A DNA stretch of 64,000 bases from Methanobrevibacter sp. V74 (GCF_963082495.1 NZ_CAUJAN010000006.1:36241-100240), one strand, 5' to 3'; positions 36,095 through 46,633 are shown, counted from the stretch's first letter. Notes: generated by a model from the letters alone, not told the origin. Made by a program: numbers and translations.

Positions 36095-37833
36095 TTATTG
36101 AAGGAAATATTATTAAGATTGCTGGGCCTGTTATTGTCGCAGATGGTATGAGAGGGGCTCAGATGCTTGAGATGGTAATGGTAGGTAACGAAAAGCTTAT
36201 CGGAGAAATCATCGAGCTTGAAGGTGACACCGCAACTATCCAAGTATATGAAGAAACAGCCGGTATTCAGCCGGGTGAAGTAGTTGAATGTACTGGTGGT
36301 CCATTATCAGTAGAACTCGCTCCAGGTGTAATGAGTTCTATTTTTGACGGAATTCAAAGGCCTTTAAGAATCATCAGAGAAGAATCTGGTGATTTCATTG
36401 CAAGAGGTATTGATGTAGATTCAGTAAACAAGGAGAAAAAATGGACATTCAAACCAGTAGCAAAAGTCGGAGACAAAGTAAAAGGCGGGGATGTTCTTGG
36501 TGAAGTACAAGAAACAACTGCTGTTTTACACAAAATTATGGTTCCGCCTTCATTAGATGGTGAAGTAACTGAAATTGCAGCTGAAGGCGAATATACTATT
36601 CTTGAAGACATCGCTGAAGTAGCTGGTCAAAAAGTTCAGATGCTCCAAAAATGGCCTGTTAAAAAAAGCCGTCCATATATTGAAAAATTAGATCCGGACG
36701 TACCATTAGTAACTGGTCAAAGAGCACAAGATACTTTCTTCTCAGTAGCTAAAGGAGGAGCAGCAGCTATTCCGGGTCCTTTCGGATCAGGTAAAACTGT
36801 TACCCAACAGCAATTAGCTAAATGGGCAGATGCAGATATCGTTGTATATATTGGATGTGGAGAACGTGGTAACGAAATGACTGAAGTACTTACTGAATTC
36901 CCATTCCTCGACGACCCTAAAACTGGTAATCCATTAATGGATAGAACAGTTCTTATTGCAAATACTTCAAACATGCCAGTAGCGGCTAGGGAAGCATGTG
37001 TATATACTGGAATTACTATTGCAGAATACTACCGTGACCAAGGTTACGATGTGGCACTTATGGCAGACTCAACTTCAAGATGGGCTGAAGCTATGAGGGA
37101 GATTTCTGGAAGATTAGAAGAAATGCCTGGGGAAGAAGGTTACCCAGCATACTTAGCATCCAGATTAGCTCAATTCTACGAAAGAGCTGGAAGAGTAAAG
37201 ACTATCGGTACTGAACCACATGTAGCTTCTATTTCTGTAGTTGGTGCAGTATCACCTCCTGGTGGGGACCTATCCGAACCCGTTACTCAAAACACATTAC
37301 GTATTTGTAAAGTGTTCTGGGCGTTAGACGCATCCCTTGCAGATAAACGTCACTTCCCTTCAATTGACTGGTTACAAAGTTACTCATTATATGTGGACAG
37401 TATTGAAGGATGGTGGGCTGAAAACATTGCAGCAGATTGGAGAGCAACTCGTGACCAAGCTATGGGATTATTACAAAAGGAATCTGAGTTACAAGAAATT
37501 GTACAATTAGTTGGTCCTGATGCATTACCTGAAACTGACCAAGCTACCTTAGAAACTACCCGTATGTTAAGAGAAGATTTCTTGCAGCAAAATGCATTTG
37601 ATGATGTAGATACTTATTGTGCTCCTGACAAACAATACAAAATGTTAAAGACCATTTTATTATTCTACAAAGATTCTCTTGCAGCAGTTAACAGAGGAGT
37701 TCCAATTGTAAATATTGTAGCTTTACCTGTTAAAGAAGAAATCGGTAAAATGAAATACATCCCACAAGATGAATTCGATGCAAAAATTGAAGAGATTCAA
37801 TCCGCAATTACCAAACAATGCAGTGAGGCTTAA
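36091..37833 (+). CDS. ahaA: A-type ATP synthase catalytic subunit A
   Basis: A 580-residue protein. Walker A GPFGSGKT starts at residue 229; the catalytic GERGNEMTE and [20 protein letters not shown] motifs follow, and the [13 protein letters not shown] and non-homologous-region landmarks are in place. No intein, unlike some archaeal A subunits. It makes and hydrolyses ATP in the A3B3 head. Confidence 0.96.
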   Translation: MIIEGNIIKIAGPVIVADGMRGAQMLEMVMVGNEKLIGEIIELEGDTATIQVYEETAGIQPGEVVECTGGPLSVELAPGVMSSIFDGIQRPLRIIREESGDFIARGIDVDSVNKEKKWTFKPVAKVGDKVKGGDVLGEVQETTAVLHKIMVPPSLDGEVTEIAAEGEYTILEDIAEVAGQKVQMLQKWPVKKSRPYIEKLDPDVPLVTGQRAQDTFFSVAKGGAAAIPGPFGSGKTVTQQQLAKWADADIVVYIGCGERGNEMTEVLTEFPFLDDPKTGNPLMDRTVLIANTSNMPVAAREACVYTGITIAEYYRDQGYDVALMADSTSRWAEAMREISGRLEEMPGEEGYPAYLASRLAQFYERAGRVKTIGTEPHVASISVVGAVSPPGGDLSEPVTQNTLRICKVFWALDASLADKRHFPSIDWLQSYSLYVDSIEGWWAENIAADWRATRDQAMGLLQKESELQEIVQLVGPDALPETDQATLETTRMLREDFLQQNAFDDVDTYCAPDKQYKMLKTILLFYKDSLAAVNRGVPIVNIVALPVKEEIGKMKYIPQDEFDAKIEEIQSAITKQCSEA

Positions 37834-37835
37834 AA

Positions 37836-39227
37836 ATGAATACAAATATTAAAACAAGAGAATATACTACTGTATCTGAAGTCTCAGGTCCTTTAATGGT
37901 TGTTGAAGGAGTAGAAGGCGTTGGTTACAATGAAATTGTAGATATTGAAACACCAACTGGTGAAAAAAGAAGTGGACAGGTTCTTGAAGTAACTAAAGAT
38001 GTTGCTGTTATCCAAGTATTCGAAGGAACTAATGATTTAAACACTAAAGATACTAAAACCAGATTCACTGGTCAAACCGCAAAAATCGGCGTATCCAGAG
38101 ATATGATGGGTCGTATCTTTAACGGTATTGGCAAACCTATTGATGGCGGGCCGGAAATAATTCCTGATGAAGAATTAGATATTAATGGGGCTCCTATGAA
38201 CCCTGCCTCTCGTGAATTCCCTGAAGAATTTATTCAAACTGGTATCTCTACCATTGACGGAATGAACACATTAGTAAGAGGACAAAAACTTCCTATTTTC
38301 TCAGGATCTGGTTTACCTCACAACGACTTAGCTGTACAAATTGCAAGACAAGCTAAAGTATTAGGTGCAGATGATGAGTTTGCAGTAATTTTTGCTGCTA
38401 TGGGTATTACAAACGAAGAAGCTAACTTCTTTATGAGAGACTTTGAACGTACTGGAGCATTAGAAAAATTAACAGTATTCATGAACTTGGCAGACGATCC
38501 TGCTATTGAAAGAATCTTAACTCCAAAAATGGCTTTAACTACTGCTGAATACTATGCATTTACATTAGGTATGCAAGTATTAGTTATCTTAACTGATATG
38601 ACTAACTACTGTGAAGCTTTAAGGGAAATTTCCGCAGCAAGGGAAGAAGTGCCTGGAAGAAGAGGTTATCCTGGATACATGTACACTGACCTTGCAGGTA
38701 TCTATGAAAGAGCAGGACGTATTGATGGTAAAGAAGGTTCAATTACTCAAATGCCTATTTTAGTTATGCCTCAAGACGATATTACTCACCCAATTCCTGA
38801 TTTAACCGGTTATATTACTGAAGGACAAATTGTATTAAGTAGGGAACTCTCAAGGAAGGGTATTTATCCTCCTGTAGATGTACTTCCTTCACTTTCCCGT
38901 TTGATGAGTGGTGGTATCGGAGGAGATAAAACTCGTGATGACCACAGTGGTGTATCTGACCAACTTTATTCTGCATATGCAGAAGGTCGTGAATTAAGAG
39001 ACCTTGTTGCAGTTGTAGGGGAAGAGGCACTTACTGAAAGAGATCAAAAATTCTTAGAGTTTGCTCAAGCATTTGAAGATCAGTTTATTACTCAAAGTAA
39101 AGATGAAGATAGAACTATCTTTGAAACTCTTGACCTTGGTTGGAATTTACTTAAAATTTTACCTAAAACAGAACTCAAAAGGGTTAAAGAAGAATTCATT
39201 GAACAATACCTTCCAAAAGATGAATAA
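37836..39227 (+). CDS. ahaB: A-type ATP synthase regulatory subunit B
   Basis: A 463-residue non-catalytic nucleotide-binding subunit. The P-loop is degenerate ([12 protein letters not shown]), as in all B subunits. Conserved stretches include [20 protein letters not shown], and [20 protein letters not shown] lies in the middle. Starts 2 bp after ahaA. Confidence 0.95.
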   Translation: MNTNIKTREYTTVSEVSGPLMVVEGVEGVGYNEIVDIETPTGEKRSGQVLEVTKDVAVIQVFEGTNDLNTKDTKTRFTGQTAKIGVSRDMMGRIFNGIGKPIDGGPEIIPDEELDINGAPMNPASREFPEEFIQTGISTIDGMNTLVRGQKLPIFSGSGLPHNDLAVQIARQAKVLGADDEFAVIFAAMGITNEEANFFMRDFERTGALEKLTVFMNLADDPAIERILTPKMALTTAEYYAFTLGMQVLVILTDMTNYCEALREISAAREEVPGRRGYPGYMYTDLAGIYERAGRIDGKEGSITQMPILVMPQDDITHPIPDLTGYITEGQIVLSRELSRKGIYPPVDVLPSLSRLMSGGIGGDKTRDDHSGVSDQLYSAYAEGRELRDLVAVVGEEALTERDQKFLEFAQAFEDQFITQSKDEDRTIFETLDLGWNLLKILPKTELKRVKEEFIEQYLPKDE

Positions 39228-39254
39228 TCTCATTACAGTAATGTAGGTGATTAA

Positions 39255-39935
39255 ATGGCACAAGATATTATAGATGGAATTAATCCAACTCGTATGGAAT
39301 TATTATCCCTTAAGAATAGAACTAAACTAGCTGTTAAAGGGCATGGTTTACTTAAAGAAAAAAGGGATGCTTTAATCAAAGAGTTTTTTGATATCTTGGA
39401 TCGTGTCAAAGGTATTCGTGAAAATGCAGAATTAAGTCTTAAAGAAGCAAATGATGCTTTAGTTGAAGCTCAAATTGCTATGGGGGATTTAGCTGTAAGA
39501 AAAGCATCTTTATCAGTTAAAGAATCCATTGATGTAGATATTGCATCAAGAAGTGTTATGGGTGTAGCAGTACCTGTAACTAATGTTAAAATGGAAGAAA
39601 GATCCATTATTGACAGAGGTTATAGTTTTTCTGACACTACTATTCAATTAGATGAAGCTGCAAAGAAATTTGAGGAATCACTTAAGTATTTAATCGAACT
39701 TGGTGAAGTAGAAAAAACAATTTTCTTACTTGCTGAAGAAATCGAAGCTACTAAACGTAGGGTAAATGCTTTAGAACATATTATGATTCCAAGATTCAAA
39801 AATACTGAAAACTATATTGATATGAGACTCCAAGAAATGGAAAGGGAAAACTTTGTTCGATTGAAAATGATTAGATCAACTATTGAGAAAAATGAAAAAG
39901 CAGCAGCTGCAGCTAAAGAAGCTGAAGATGCATAA
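39255..39935 (+). CDS. ahaD: A-type ATP synthase subunit D (central shaft)
   Basis: A 226-residue helical coiled-coil protein. It starts [20 protein letters not shown], which is the family N-terminus, and ends with a long alanine/glutamate coil. It rotates inside the head. GGTGA lies 4 nt before its ATG. The 3' end is followed by a long T-rich tract. Confidence 0.94.
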   Translation: MAQDIIDGINPTRMELLSLKNRTKLAVKGHGLLKEKRDALIKEFFDILDRVKGIRENAELSLKEANDALVEAQIAMGDLAVRKASLSVKESIDVDIASRSVMGVAVPVTNVKMEERSIIDRGYSFSDTTIQLDEAAKKFEESLKYLIELGEVEKTIFLLAEEIEATKRRVNALEHIMIPRFKNTENYIDMRLQEMERENFVRLKMIRSTIEKNEKAAAAAKEAEDA

Positions 39936-39941
39936 GCTTAA

Positions 39942-40000
39942 ATTTTTCTTAATTTTCTTAATTTTCTTCATTTTCTTTTATTTTTTATTATTTTTTTATT
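39942..40000 (+). terminator. T-rich terminator of the ATP synthase operon
   Basis: Several TTTTT-type runs (AATTTTTCTTAATTTTCTTAA and following) directly downstream of ahaD, as expected for archaeal oligo-T termination. Confidence 0.5.
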
Positions 40001-40097
40001 TTAAGTTCTGATAATTTGTTATTTTTAAAAAAAGATTATTTTATTTAGTTATTGTAAAAAATTTTTTTTACTAGAAAATTCGATAAAGGTTTTATAA

Positions 40098-40247
40098 ATG
40101 AAAAGAAATCCAATTGACCAATTTATGAATGACCCAGATAATAAAGCTAAATTATTCATGTGGATTACTTATGCAATGGTTGCAACTACTTTTTTAATAA
40201 CAATTGGTGTAATATTGTTTATTCTTTATCTAGTTGGTATTTTATAG
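40098..40247 (+). CDS. Small one-helix membrane protein, 49 aa
   Basis: Reads MKRNPIDQFMNDPDNKAKLF, then a single long membrane segment, FMWITYAMVATTFLITIGVI and on. Preceded by a weak AAAGG-like site and located 160 bp after the ATP synthase operon. The frame is intact and coding-like, but its end overlaps the minus-strand ATP-grasp gene by 29 bp. It may be a small accessory protein; no function can be assigned. Confidence 0.55.
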   Translation: MKRNPIDQFMNDPDNKAKLFMWITYAMVATTFLITIGVILFILYLVGIL

Positions 40248-41403
40248 ATGCTTCATTGACTATTTTACTTGTTAATTCTACTTTTTTATATAACTTTTCA
40301 AAATCAATATTTTTGTCAATTATTGTAAGCAATGGTTCATCTTTTTCTGTGATTGAACCTACATGGGGCAAGTCATAAATGTTGTCTAAATCAAGGGTGT
40401 AGTATTTCATTCTGGTTTTGCTGTAAATTATCTTTTTATAAGCATAATATTTAGCTTTTGGAATTTCAATAATTTCACCTTTACATGCTTTAATATGTGC
40501 TTCAAGCATATTTATTCCAAATGCTTTTTCAACACATTCAAAGGTGCCTTGAAGTCTCGGATTTACTTCAATAACATGCAATCCATTTTTATTAAGGATA
40601 TAATCTATGCCATTTGATCCAATTAATTTAAATTTTTTAGCAATATTCTCTGAGGTATCTTCCATTTCTTCATTTAGTTTTTCAAAATTTTTAATTTCTC
40701 TCATTATTGACTTTTCACTTAAAGGTAAGATATTTCCTATGTATCTAAAATCATAATTGTTTTTAAAATCATTCATTGTAAGCAATCTGGTATTTGTAAT
40801 TGTTTTTGAATCGTGTTTTGTAGATAAAACTGATGAACTTAAATTCACTCCAGAAACATATTCCTGCATGATGAATTTAGTCCAATTAAATTCGATATCC
40901 TTGCTGTTATTTAAAAGATTTATATCATACCCTCCATTTCCTTGAATGGGTTTTAAAATAAATTGAATATCTGGGTAATTTTTATTTATTTCAAAAGCTT
41001 CATCTATATCATTTATATTAAAAGTCAGCGGAGTCGAAAATTCATTTTTAATGGTATTGTAAAACTTGTATTTATTTTCAATATTTTCAACATCTTTAGT
41101 TCCCAGAATCTTTTTCTGATCTCTTTTTTTAAAATCAGCTGGAGATACGCCTGAAATTGGTATGATATAGTCAACTTCGTCAATGTAATCCTTTGATAAC
41201 TCTATAATACTTTTGCCATTAAAGTTATCTTCAAAAATTCCACAGCTTTCACCATCATTTTCTTTTAAAATAATTTTTTGGTTTTTGGTTTTTGGTGTAT
41301 CTGAAGTTGAAAAATAGCTAGTTGAGTAGATATCATAATCTAATTTTAATGCACTTTTAAGCATGCTTCTTGTATCAATTCCAATAAGTAATAGCTTTTC
41401 CAT
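40219..41403 (-). CDS. ATP-grasp domain protein (predicted carboligase)
   Basis: A 394-residue protein. After a Rossmann-like start (MEKLLLIGIDTRSML) it has ATP-grasp features: FILKPIQGNGGYDINLL (lysine and glycine loop), FIMQEYVSGVNLSSSVLST, and the metal-binding core NGLHVIEVNPRLQGTFECVE. It joins an acid to an amine or other group using ATP. It resembles the archaeal COG2232-type ligases, one of which makes a methanofuran intermediate, but the substrate is not shown. The reading frame continues through the tRNA gene, so the ATG at 41403 (or 41415) is the sensible start. Confidence 0.75.
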   Translation of the reverse strand: MEKLLLIGIDTRSMLKSALKLDYDIYSTSYFSTSDTPKTKNQKIILKENDGESCGIFEDNFNGKSIIELSKDYIDEVDYIIPISGVSPADFKKRDQKKILGTKDVENIENKYKFYNTIKNEFSTPLTFNINDIDEAFEINKNYPDIQFILKPIQGNGGYDINLLNNSKDIEFNWTKFIMQEYVSGVNLSSSVLSTKHDSKTITNTRLLTMNDFKNNYDFRYIGNILPLSEKSIMREIKNFEKLNEEMEDTSENIAKKFKLIGSNGIDYILNKNGLHVIEVNPRLQGTFECVEKAFGINMLEAHIKACKGEIIEIPKAKYYAYKKIIYSKTRMKYYTLDLDNIYDLPHVGSITEKDEPLLTIIDKNIDFEKLYKKVELTSKIVNEASIKYQLDKE

Positions 41404-41431
41404 AAAAATATCCATAAAAAAAGTTTTTAGT

Positions 41432-41502
41432 AGTCCCGAGCGGAGTCGAACCGCCGTCTCCGGGTCCAAAGCCTAGAAGGATTACCACTACCCTACGGGA
41501 CT
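41432..41502 (-). tRNA. tRNA-Gln(TTG)
   Basis: Read on the minus strand, the acceptor stem AGTCCCG pairs with CGGGACT. The D-arm contains GGTAGTGGTAATCC and the T-arm GGCGGTTCGACTCCGC. The anticodon loop CTTTGGA gives anticodon TTG (complement of CAA at 41467-41469). CCA is not encoded. 71 nt. Confidence 0.93.
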
Positions 41503-41587
41503 ATTAATATTGTACTGTATACAACATTTAATATGTATTTATTAGGTACTATTTAAATCTATCGGTTATTTGATTGGCAGATAAACT

Positions 41588-41727
41588 ATGCCTCCGTCAA
41601 ATCACGAACAATATAATCTTTATATTGGAAATCTGGATATTTGCCGTATGGTTAAGGAAGGCGGAATCAATTAAAACAAGCAAAAAATAGAATGAAAAAG
41701 AAGAAAAACCTTAAGTTTCTAGGAATG
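41588..41727 (+). mobile_element. Relic of the inverted-repeat element, right end only
   Basis: Ends in TTAAGTTTCTAGGAATG (41711-41727), identical to the outer 17 bp of the IS4-type right end. The 55 bp before it resemble the tail of the relic near 19.6 kb (GGAATCAATTAAAA, AAGAAGAAAAA). A 28-codon frame at 41588 (MPPSNHEQYNLYIGNLDICR) is probably a chance or decayed reading frame. The left end is absent, so the left limit is approximate. Confidence 0.6.
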
Positions 41728-42117
41728 CTTATCTGATAATTTTTGATAAAATAAGCATTTTTCATGCCACATGCAATTAAAACAGATTTTAGAAACGCTT
41801 TCTTTTGTGTTATATATTTCATCTACTTTTTTAAATAATTCTACGGAATTATATTCTGTTCTGCTAATTTTTTTTAACACTTCTTCATCCATCTTGATAA
41901 TTGTTTCATTTTGCACTTTATTTTCACATATGTCCTCTTTTAAATTCGGACAATGGGAACATAAATCATCTGCTTTATTTGTAAGCGAAACAGTTGTAGT
42001 GCTTAACTTTCTTTTAGAATTAACTTCAATCATATTCTTTACAAAGTTTTCATCATAGCCATAACCTTGAAAACCTTTAAGACATAATAGGTGATGTCCT
42101 CTTAAAGTTAATTTCAT
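41719..42117 (-). CDS. DUF1284 Cys-rich protein, end supplied by a transposon terminus
   Basis: 132 residues of the DUF1284 type, starting MKLTLRGHHLLCLKGFQGYG. Two CxxC-like clusters (DDLCSHCPNLKEDIC and KICFNCMWHEKC) suggest a metal or Fe-S site. The final codons HS-stop (CATTCCTAG) are the terminal repeat of the transposon relic, so the natural C-terminus was replaced by the insertion. Still likely functional because the Cys clusters are complete. Confidence 0.8.
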   Translation of the reverse strand: MKLTLRGHHLLCLKGFQGYGYDENFVKNMIEVNSKRKLSTTTVSLTNKADDLCSHCPNLKEDICENKVQNETIIKMDEEVLKKISRTEYNSVELFKKVDEIYNTKESVSKICFNCMWHEKCLFYQKLSDKHS

Positions 42118-42140
42118 TTAAATCAAAAATAAAAAAAAGA

Positions 42141-42159
42141 AAAAGGTTTTAAACCTTTT
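42141..42159 (-). terminator. Terminator after bioY
   Basis: Near-palindrome AAAAGGTTTTAAACCTTTT with a T-run on the minus strand immediately after the bioY stop. Confidence 0.45.
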
Positions 42160-42160
42160 T

Positions 42161-42769
42161 TTAGTCTTTTGGTAAAAATACTTTAGATACACTAGCAGCA
42201 GCTAATATTTTTACAATATCTCCTGCAATAAATGGAATGAGACCCATCATTAAAAGATCCATGAATCCAAAGGCCATTCCTTGTGAGGAAAGTGATAATG
42301 CAAGACCTGTTAAACCTGGAATGTAAATTAATACAAAGTTTGCAATTCCAATTGTAATGGCCATTTTTGTAAAATTACGTGCTTTTGCATATTTTTCAGT
42401 AATTGATCCAACAAAGTAAGCTGCAATTATAAATCCTATAAAGAATCCGCCAGTGGAACCTAAAGCCACTTCAAGTCCTCCAGCCATTCCTCCAAACCAT
42501 GGAATAAATGCAATACCTAAAATTAAATAGAATACTTGGCTTAAACATCCATATCTCTTACCCAATATCAAACCAGAGCAAAGTACAGCGAATGTTTGAC
42601 CAGTAATTGGAACAGGGGTCCATGGAAGAGGAATAATGATTTGAGCCATAATGCCTGTAAAACATGCCATCATTAAGGACATGAGTATTTTAGTAATTGT
42701 GCTAGCATCATGGATTCTTTCAAATGCATCTTTCCTAGTGCTGTAGTAGTTATCTATGTCTATATTCAT
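42161..42769 (-). CDS. bioY: Biotin transporter substrate-binding subunit BioY
   Basis: 202 residues with about six membrane segments. The BioY core is clear: WTPVPITGQTFAVLCSGLIL and YLILGIAFIPWFGGMAGGLE, then GSTGGFFIGFIIAAYFVGSI. It is the S-component of an energy-coupling (ECF) biotin importer; no ATPase partner is next to it, so it may share a common ECF module or act alone. Start placed at the ATG at 42769, 7 nt after GGAG; an ATG at 42775 lies too close to that site. It follows dnaG with a 13-bp gap and is probably co-transcribed. Confidence 0.88.
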   Translation of the reverse strand: MNIDIDNYYSTRKDAFERIHDASTITKILMSLMMACFTGIMAQIIIPLPWTPVPITGQTFAVLCSGLILGKRYGCLSQVFYLILGIAFIPWFGGMAGGLEVALGSTGGFFIGFIIAAYFVGSITEKYAKARNFTKMAITIGIANFVLIYIPGLTGLALSLSSQGMAFGFMDLLMMGLIPFIAGDIVKILAAASVSKVFLPKD

Positions 42770-42782
42770 TTTCATTCTCCAT

Positions 42783-44024
42783 TTAATCAATAGTTATAAG
42801 TTTAACATCAAGTGGTTTTTTAACTATGTTCATTGATTTAAAAGCAACTAATTTTTTAATTCCTTTTTCAGATGCTACATCAACAAGTCTTTGTGAAATT
42901 ACACCGTCAAATATAACTGTATCTGCGGTTTCTTCAATATTTCTAATTTCGTCGTAAATATTTTCTACTTCAACCTCTTTGGTCATATTTAATGCTTCAT
43001 CCAAAATAGCTCCGCAACCAGTTCCTTCAAATTCTTTTAGCATATCCTTCATTAAGCTAACTTCATCATCTTCGATTTCAACTTCTTCCTTTACTTGGGG
43101 TTGTTGTTTTTCGTTGCGGTTGTATTTATGATTTTTTTTATTATTTCGGTTATTTTCTTTTTTGTGATTGTTATTAGAATCATTTAAAATGTTGGTTGTA
43201 GCTAAGAATTGTGCGGTAGGGACTTTATCTCTAAGTGCAACTAGCACTTCTTCTTTTTTGAGATCTTCTACTTCTTTTCCTCTGGGAGCACGGGTAATAT
43301 AGTCTACTTTACCAATTTGGAGTAATTCTTTTAAGATAAGTTCTCCGCCTCTGTCACCATCAACAAATGCGGTGGTTGTTCTTTTTTTACTTAATTCTCC
43401 AATTGAATGAGGCACACTTACTCCTTCAACAGCTACGGTATTTTTGATTCCATATTTAAGTAAGTTTAAAACATCGCTGCGACCTTCCACAACAATAATT
43501 GCATCTGATGTGTTGATGCTGGGTCCAGCGGGTAGGCGATCTTCACCGTATTCGGATATTTCATGAATTCTCATCGCCTCTCTTACTTCTTCAATCATTC
43601 TCATGCTAGTTGAGCCAACACTTTCAACCATGTTTTTATAAATTTCTTTTGCACGGTTAACAACTTGTTCTCTTTTAACAGCCCTTACATCTTCAACCTT
43701 TGTTGTGCGTATTTCTGCTTCACAAGGGCCTACTCTATTGATAGTTTCGAGTGATGCAGCGAGAATGGCGGTTTCAACTCTATCTAAACTAGATGGAATC
43801 ACGATTTCTCCTTTTGCTCTTCCACTGTTTGAGTGGATGTTAACTTGGATTCTTCCGATTCTTCCGGTTCTTTGAAGTTCTCTTAAATCTAAATCATTAC
43901 TAAGTAAACCTTCAGTTTGCCCAAAGACAGCACCAACAACATCTGGTTTTTCAACAATACCATTAGCTGTAATTTGAGCGTGGATTAAATATTTTGTTGT
44001 TGTTAATTCTTCACCTTTTCCCAT
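42783..44024 (-). CDS. dnaG: Archaeal DnaG-like primase
   Basis: 413 residues. N-terminal domain starts TTKYLIHAQITANGIVEKPD; the Toprim domain has IIVVEGRSDVLNLLKYGIKN and FVDGDRGGELILKEL with the metal-binding acidic residues. A low-complexity basic asparagine/lysine linker (around residue 275-300) separates it from the C-terminal part. Archaeal DnaG has primase activity and is also part of the exosome. Start is preceded by GGAGG. Confidence 0.94.
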   Translation of the reverse strand: MGKGEELTTTKYLIHAQITANGIVEKPDVVGAVFGQTEGLLSNDLDLRELQRTGRIGRIQVNIHSNSGRAKGEIVIPSSLDRVETAILAASLETINRVGPCEAEIRTTKVEDVRAVKREQVVNRAKEIYKNMVESVGSTSMRMIEEVREAMRIHEISEYGEDRLPAGPSINTSDAIIVVEGRSDVLNLLKYGIKNTVAVEGVSVPHSIGELSKKRTTTAFVDGDRGGELILKELLQIGKVDYITRAPRGKEVEDLKKEEVLVALRDKVPTAQFLATTNILNDSNNNHKKENNRNNKKNHKYNRNEKQQPQVKEEVEIEDDEVSLMKDMLKEFEGTGCGAILDEALNMTKEVEVENIYDEIRNIEETADTVIFDGVISQRLVDVASEKGIKKLVAFKSMNIVKKPLDVKLITID

Positions 44025-44454
44025 ATTTAAGCCTCCTAAGCTTATTAATCGGGATAATTTATGTAATTGCTAAAAATTGAAATTATTTTTAGGTGATTAA
44101 CTTGCATAAATTACACGATAATGTGGTCTTTTAACATTATATATACTAAAAAAGAGTTTATACATTTGTGAGAGTTTTAATATTAGGTTTTTACTGTATT
44201 TTTCTTATATTATTGTGTTATTTTAAATTATAACTTTTGTTTAAACCTTAAATTTTCCTAATAATAATTTTCTCCCTTTATTGAATAAATTAATTAATTA
44301 TAATAATGAATAATATATGTAAACTCTATGAGTATATAATAATTTTTAAGTATTAAATTCAATACTTTACATAATATTTTGGTTAAACTAATATATATAA
44401 TCTATGAAATGTATTTTAATCATGTTTGATATAGTATAGTATAGTGGTGAAGTC
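44025..44454. other. Intergenic region between divergent dnaG and RraA-like genes
   Basis: About 430 bp, very AT-rich, with no convincing frame. It must hold both promoters. A threefold ATAGT repeat (44431-44445) lies just before the RraA-like ribosome-binding site GGTGA (44446-44450). No RNA fold identified. Confidence 0.4.
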
Positions 44455-45192
44455 ATGACAATAAGTCCGAAAGATGTTTTAAATAAAAATAAAAATTTAA
44501 ACAAACGTGTGGATGTTAATAAAATTAACTTAAACAATATTTCAATTGATGATTTAAGATATAATGGTAAGAATTATGATGAATATATTAATTTAATGTC
44601 CTTGCTTGAAAATGTTTCCGCTTGTCAAGTTTCAGATGCATATAATGGCATTTCTAAAAGGTCAGGGACAATTCAATCTATCAGGCCGATTAATAATCAA
44701 AAGGTTTTCGGATCTATTTTCACAGCTGAAACCTCTAGTGATGACTGGGGGACTTCCGCACTGGCTATTGATGCTGCAAATCCTGGAGATATATTATTTT
44801 TTAAAGTTGACTTGGATGATAAAGCTATTTGGGGCGAACTTGCATCCACTTGTGCAAAAGATAATGGCATTAAAGCAACTGTGATTTATGGCTCAGCTAG
44901 AGATTTAGATGCACTTTTATATATTGATTATCCGGTATTTGCTTCTAATTTCTGTCCTAATGCAGGTTCTGCTTTAGGTTTGGGAACTTTAAATGAAAGT
45001 GTTGAAGTTGAAGGAGTTAAAATTAACCCTGGTGATTTCATTATAGCAGATGAGAGCGGTATTGTTGTCATTCCTCATGAATTATTTGTTCAAACAATGG
45101 TGGCTGTTTTGGGAGTTAAACTAAAGGAATCTAAGATTATTGATGATATTGCAGATGGAAAAACATTAGCCGAAATTGTCGGACTCAAATAG
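44455..45192 (+). CDS. RraA-like family protein
   Basis: 245 residues. The RraA/DlpA-like core is present: VSACQVSDAYNGISKRSGTI, GELASTCAKDNGIKATVIYG followed by SARDLDALLYIDYPVF, and the C-terminal PGDFIIADESGIVVIP. Homologues include 4-hydroxy-4-methyl-2-oxoglutarate aldolases and the RNase E regulator, which archaea lack; a metal-dependent aldolase-type activity is more plausible. The first 40 residues precede the core and look helical. Ribosome-binding site GGTGA lies 4 nt before the ATG. Confidence 0.8.
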   Translation: MTISPKDVLNKNKNLNKRVDVNKINLNNISIDDLRYNGKNYDEYINLMSLLENVSACQVSDAYNGISKRSGTIQSIRPINNQKVFGSIFTAETSSDDWGTSALAIDAANPGDILFFKVDLDDKAIWGELASTCAKDNGIKATVIYGSARDLDALLYIDYPVFASNFCPNAGSALGLGTLNESVEVEGVKINPGDFIIADESGIVVIPHELFVQTMVAVLGVKLKESKIIDDIADGKTLAEIVGLK

Positions 45193-45302
45193 AAAAACAT
45201 TTAAATAAAAATCAATGTTTGTATATAAGTATATCGATAGCTTTATATACTAGTTTTCTCTAAATATATAAATGATACAGATTTGACTTTAAGATTGATT
45301 TT

Positions 45303-45578
45303 ATGAAATTTTTAGGAAACAGTTTGCATATTGCAAGTTCTGGAAAATTAATAGCAAGGTCCACTAAAACACCTTCGCCAGGAGGGATTGTTTTTGACAG
45401 TAATAAAAACAGAATAGGGAAGGTCAATTATGTTTTTGGACCTACTAAGAAACCATACATTTCTATTCGTCTGTTTAAATCTGCAAATAGAAGGAAAATA
45501 GAAAAAAATTGTGGCGAAAAATTATTTGTATCCAAACCAAAATCCAAAAAACCTAGAAAAAGGAGGATGAAATCATGA
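45303..45578 (+). CDS. gar1: H/ACA ribonucleoprotein component Gar1
   Basis: 91 residues. A small beta-barrel with [20 protein letters not shown] and [15 protein letters not shown], matching archaeal Gar1, and a basic tail ([14 protein letters not shown]). It binds Cbf5 in guide-RNA-directed pseudouridylation. It overlaps tfb by 4 bp, an arrangement conserved in many Euryarchaeota. Confidence 0.9.
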   Translation: MKFLGNSLHIASSGKLIARSTKTPSPGGIVFDSNKNRIGKVNYVFGPTKKPYISIRLFKSANRRKIEKNCGEKLFVSKPKSKKPRKRRMKS

Positions 45579-46567
45579 CACAAAAAATAAAACAATCTCC
45601 TAAAACCGGAATTATCGATGATTTAAAGGATAAAAGACAAAGAGGAGTTTATGATGATTCAAAACAAACAATATGTCCTGAATGTGGTTCAGAAGAATTA
45701 ATTGGTGACTATGAAAGGGCAGAAGTAGTATGTGCTCGTTGCGGGTTAGTCATTGATGAAAATCTTGTAGATATGGGTCCTGAATGGAGGGCATTTGACC
45801 ATGAACAAAGAGATAAACGTACAAGAGTTGGGGCTCCAATTACTTACACTATTCATGATAAAGGTTTAAGTACAATGATCGACTGGAGAAACAAAGATAT
45901 TTACGGTCGTGATATTCCTGCTAGAAACAGGGCTCAATGGTATAGGTTAAGGAAATGGCAAAGAAAAATCAGAATTTCCGGAGCTACTGAAAGGAATTTG
46001 GCATTTGCTTTAAGTGAGCTTGATCGTGATTCTTCAAGACTCGGGCTTCCAAGAAGCGTGCGGGAAGCTGCAAGTGTTGTTTATAGAAGTGCAGTAGACA
46101 ATAAATTAATTAGGGGAAGAAGTATTGAAGGTGTAGTTGCTGCTTCTTTATATGCTGCATGCAGACGTTGCAATGTACCGCGTACTTTAGATGAAATTGC
46201 AGAAGTTTCTCGCGTAACTAAAAAAGAAGTTGGAAGAACTTATAGGTTCTTAACTCGTGAATTGAATATTAAACTGCCGCCAACTTCTCCTGTAGATTAT
46301 GTGCCAAGGTTCGCATCAGAACTTGGACTTTCAGGTGAAGCCCAATCCAAAGCTATTGAAATCATCGAAAAAGCGATGGAAAAAGGATTGACTTCAGGAA
46401 GAGGACCTACCGGTGTAGCTGCAGCCGCATTATATATTGCATCTGTTTTGCTCGGTGAGAGAAAAACTCAAAGAGATGTGGCGGATATTGCAGGAGTTAC
46501 TGAAGTTACAATCCGTAATAGATACAAAGAATTAACTGAACAATTAGAAATGGGTGTAACTTTATAA
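45575..46567 (+). CDS. tfb: Transcription initiation factor B
   Basis: 330 residues. N-terminal zinc ribbon [20 protein letters not shown]...CG, the B-finger region, and two cyclin-fold repeats, each with a helix-rich segment (for example [20 protein letters not shown] and [20 protein letters not shown]). It recruits RNA polymerase at TBP-bound promoters. Only one copy is in the window. Full length; coupled to gar1. Confidence 0.96.
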   Translation: MTQKIKQSPKTGIIDDLKDKRQRGVYDDSKQTICPECGSEELIGDYERAEVVCARCGLVIDENLVDMGPEWRAFDHEQRDKRTRVGAPITYTIHDKGLSTMIDWRNKDIYGRDIPARNRAQWYRLRKWQRKIRISGATERNLAFALSELDRDSSRLGLPRSVREAASVVYRSAVDNKLIRGRSIEGVVAASLYAACRRCNVPRTLDEIAEVSRVTKKEVGRTYRFLTRELNIKLPPTSPVDYVPRFASELGLSGEAQSKAIEIIEKAMEKGLTSGRGPTGVAAAALYIASVLLGERKTQRDVADIAGVTEVTIRNRYKELTEQLEMGVTL

Positions 46568-46576
46568 TTTGCCTTG

Positions 46577-46616
46577 GATTAATGAATCTATTACTTTATT
46601 AATCTTTCTTTTTTTT
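46577..46616 (+). terminator. Terminator after tfb
   Basis: A 7-bp inverted repeat GATTAAT/ATTAATC (46577-46583 and 46598-46604) followed by TTTCTTTTTTTT. Confidence 0.55.
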
Positions 46617-46633
46617 ATATTGGGGATTTCATA

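Noticed and set aside
41588-41674. A 28-codon protein gene upstream of the transposon end
   Set aside because: Too short, no clear family, and in relic DNA; kept only as a note in the mobile-element entry.
42770-42800. Riboswitch or operator in front of bioY
   Set aside because: bioY starts 13 bp after dnaG, leaving no room for a leader; no known archaeal biotin element is visible.
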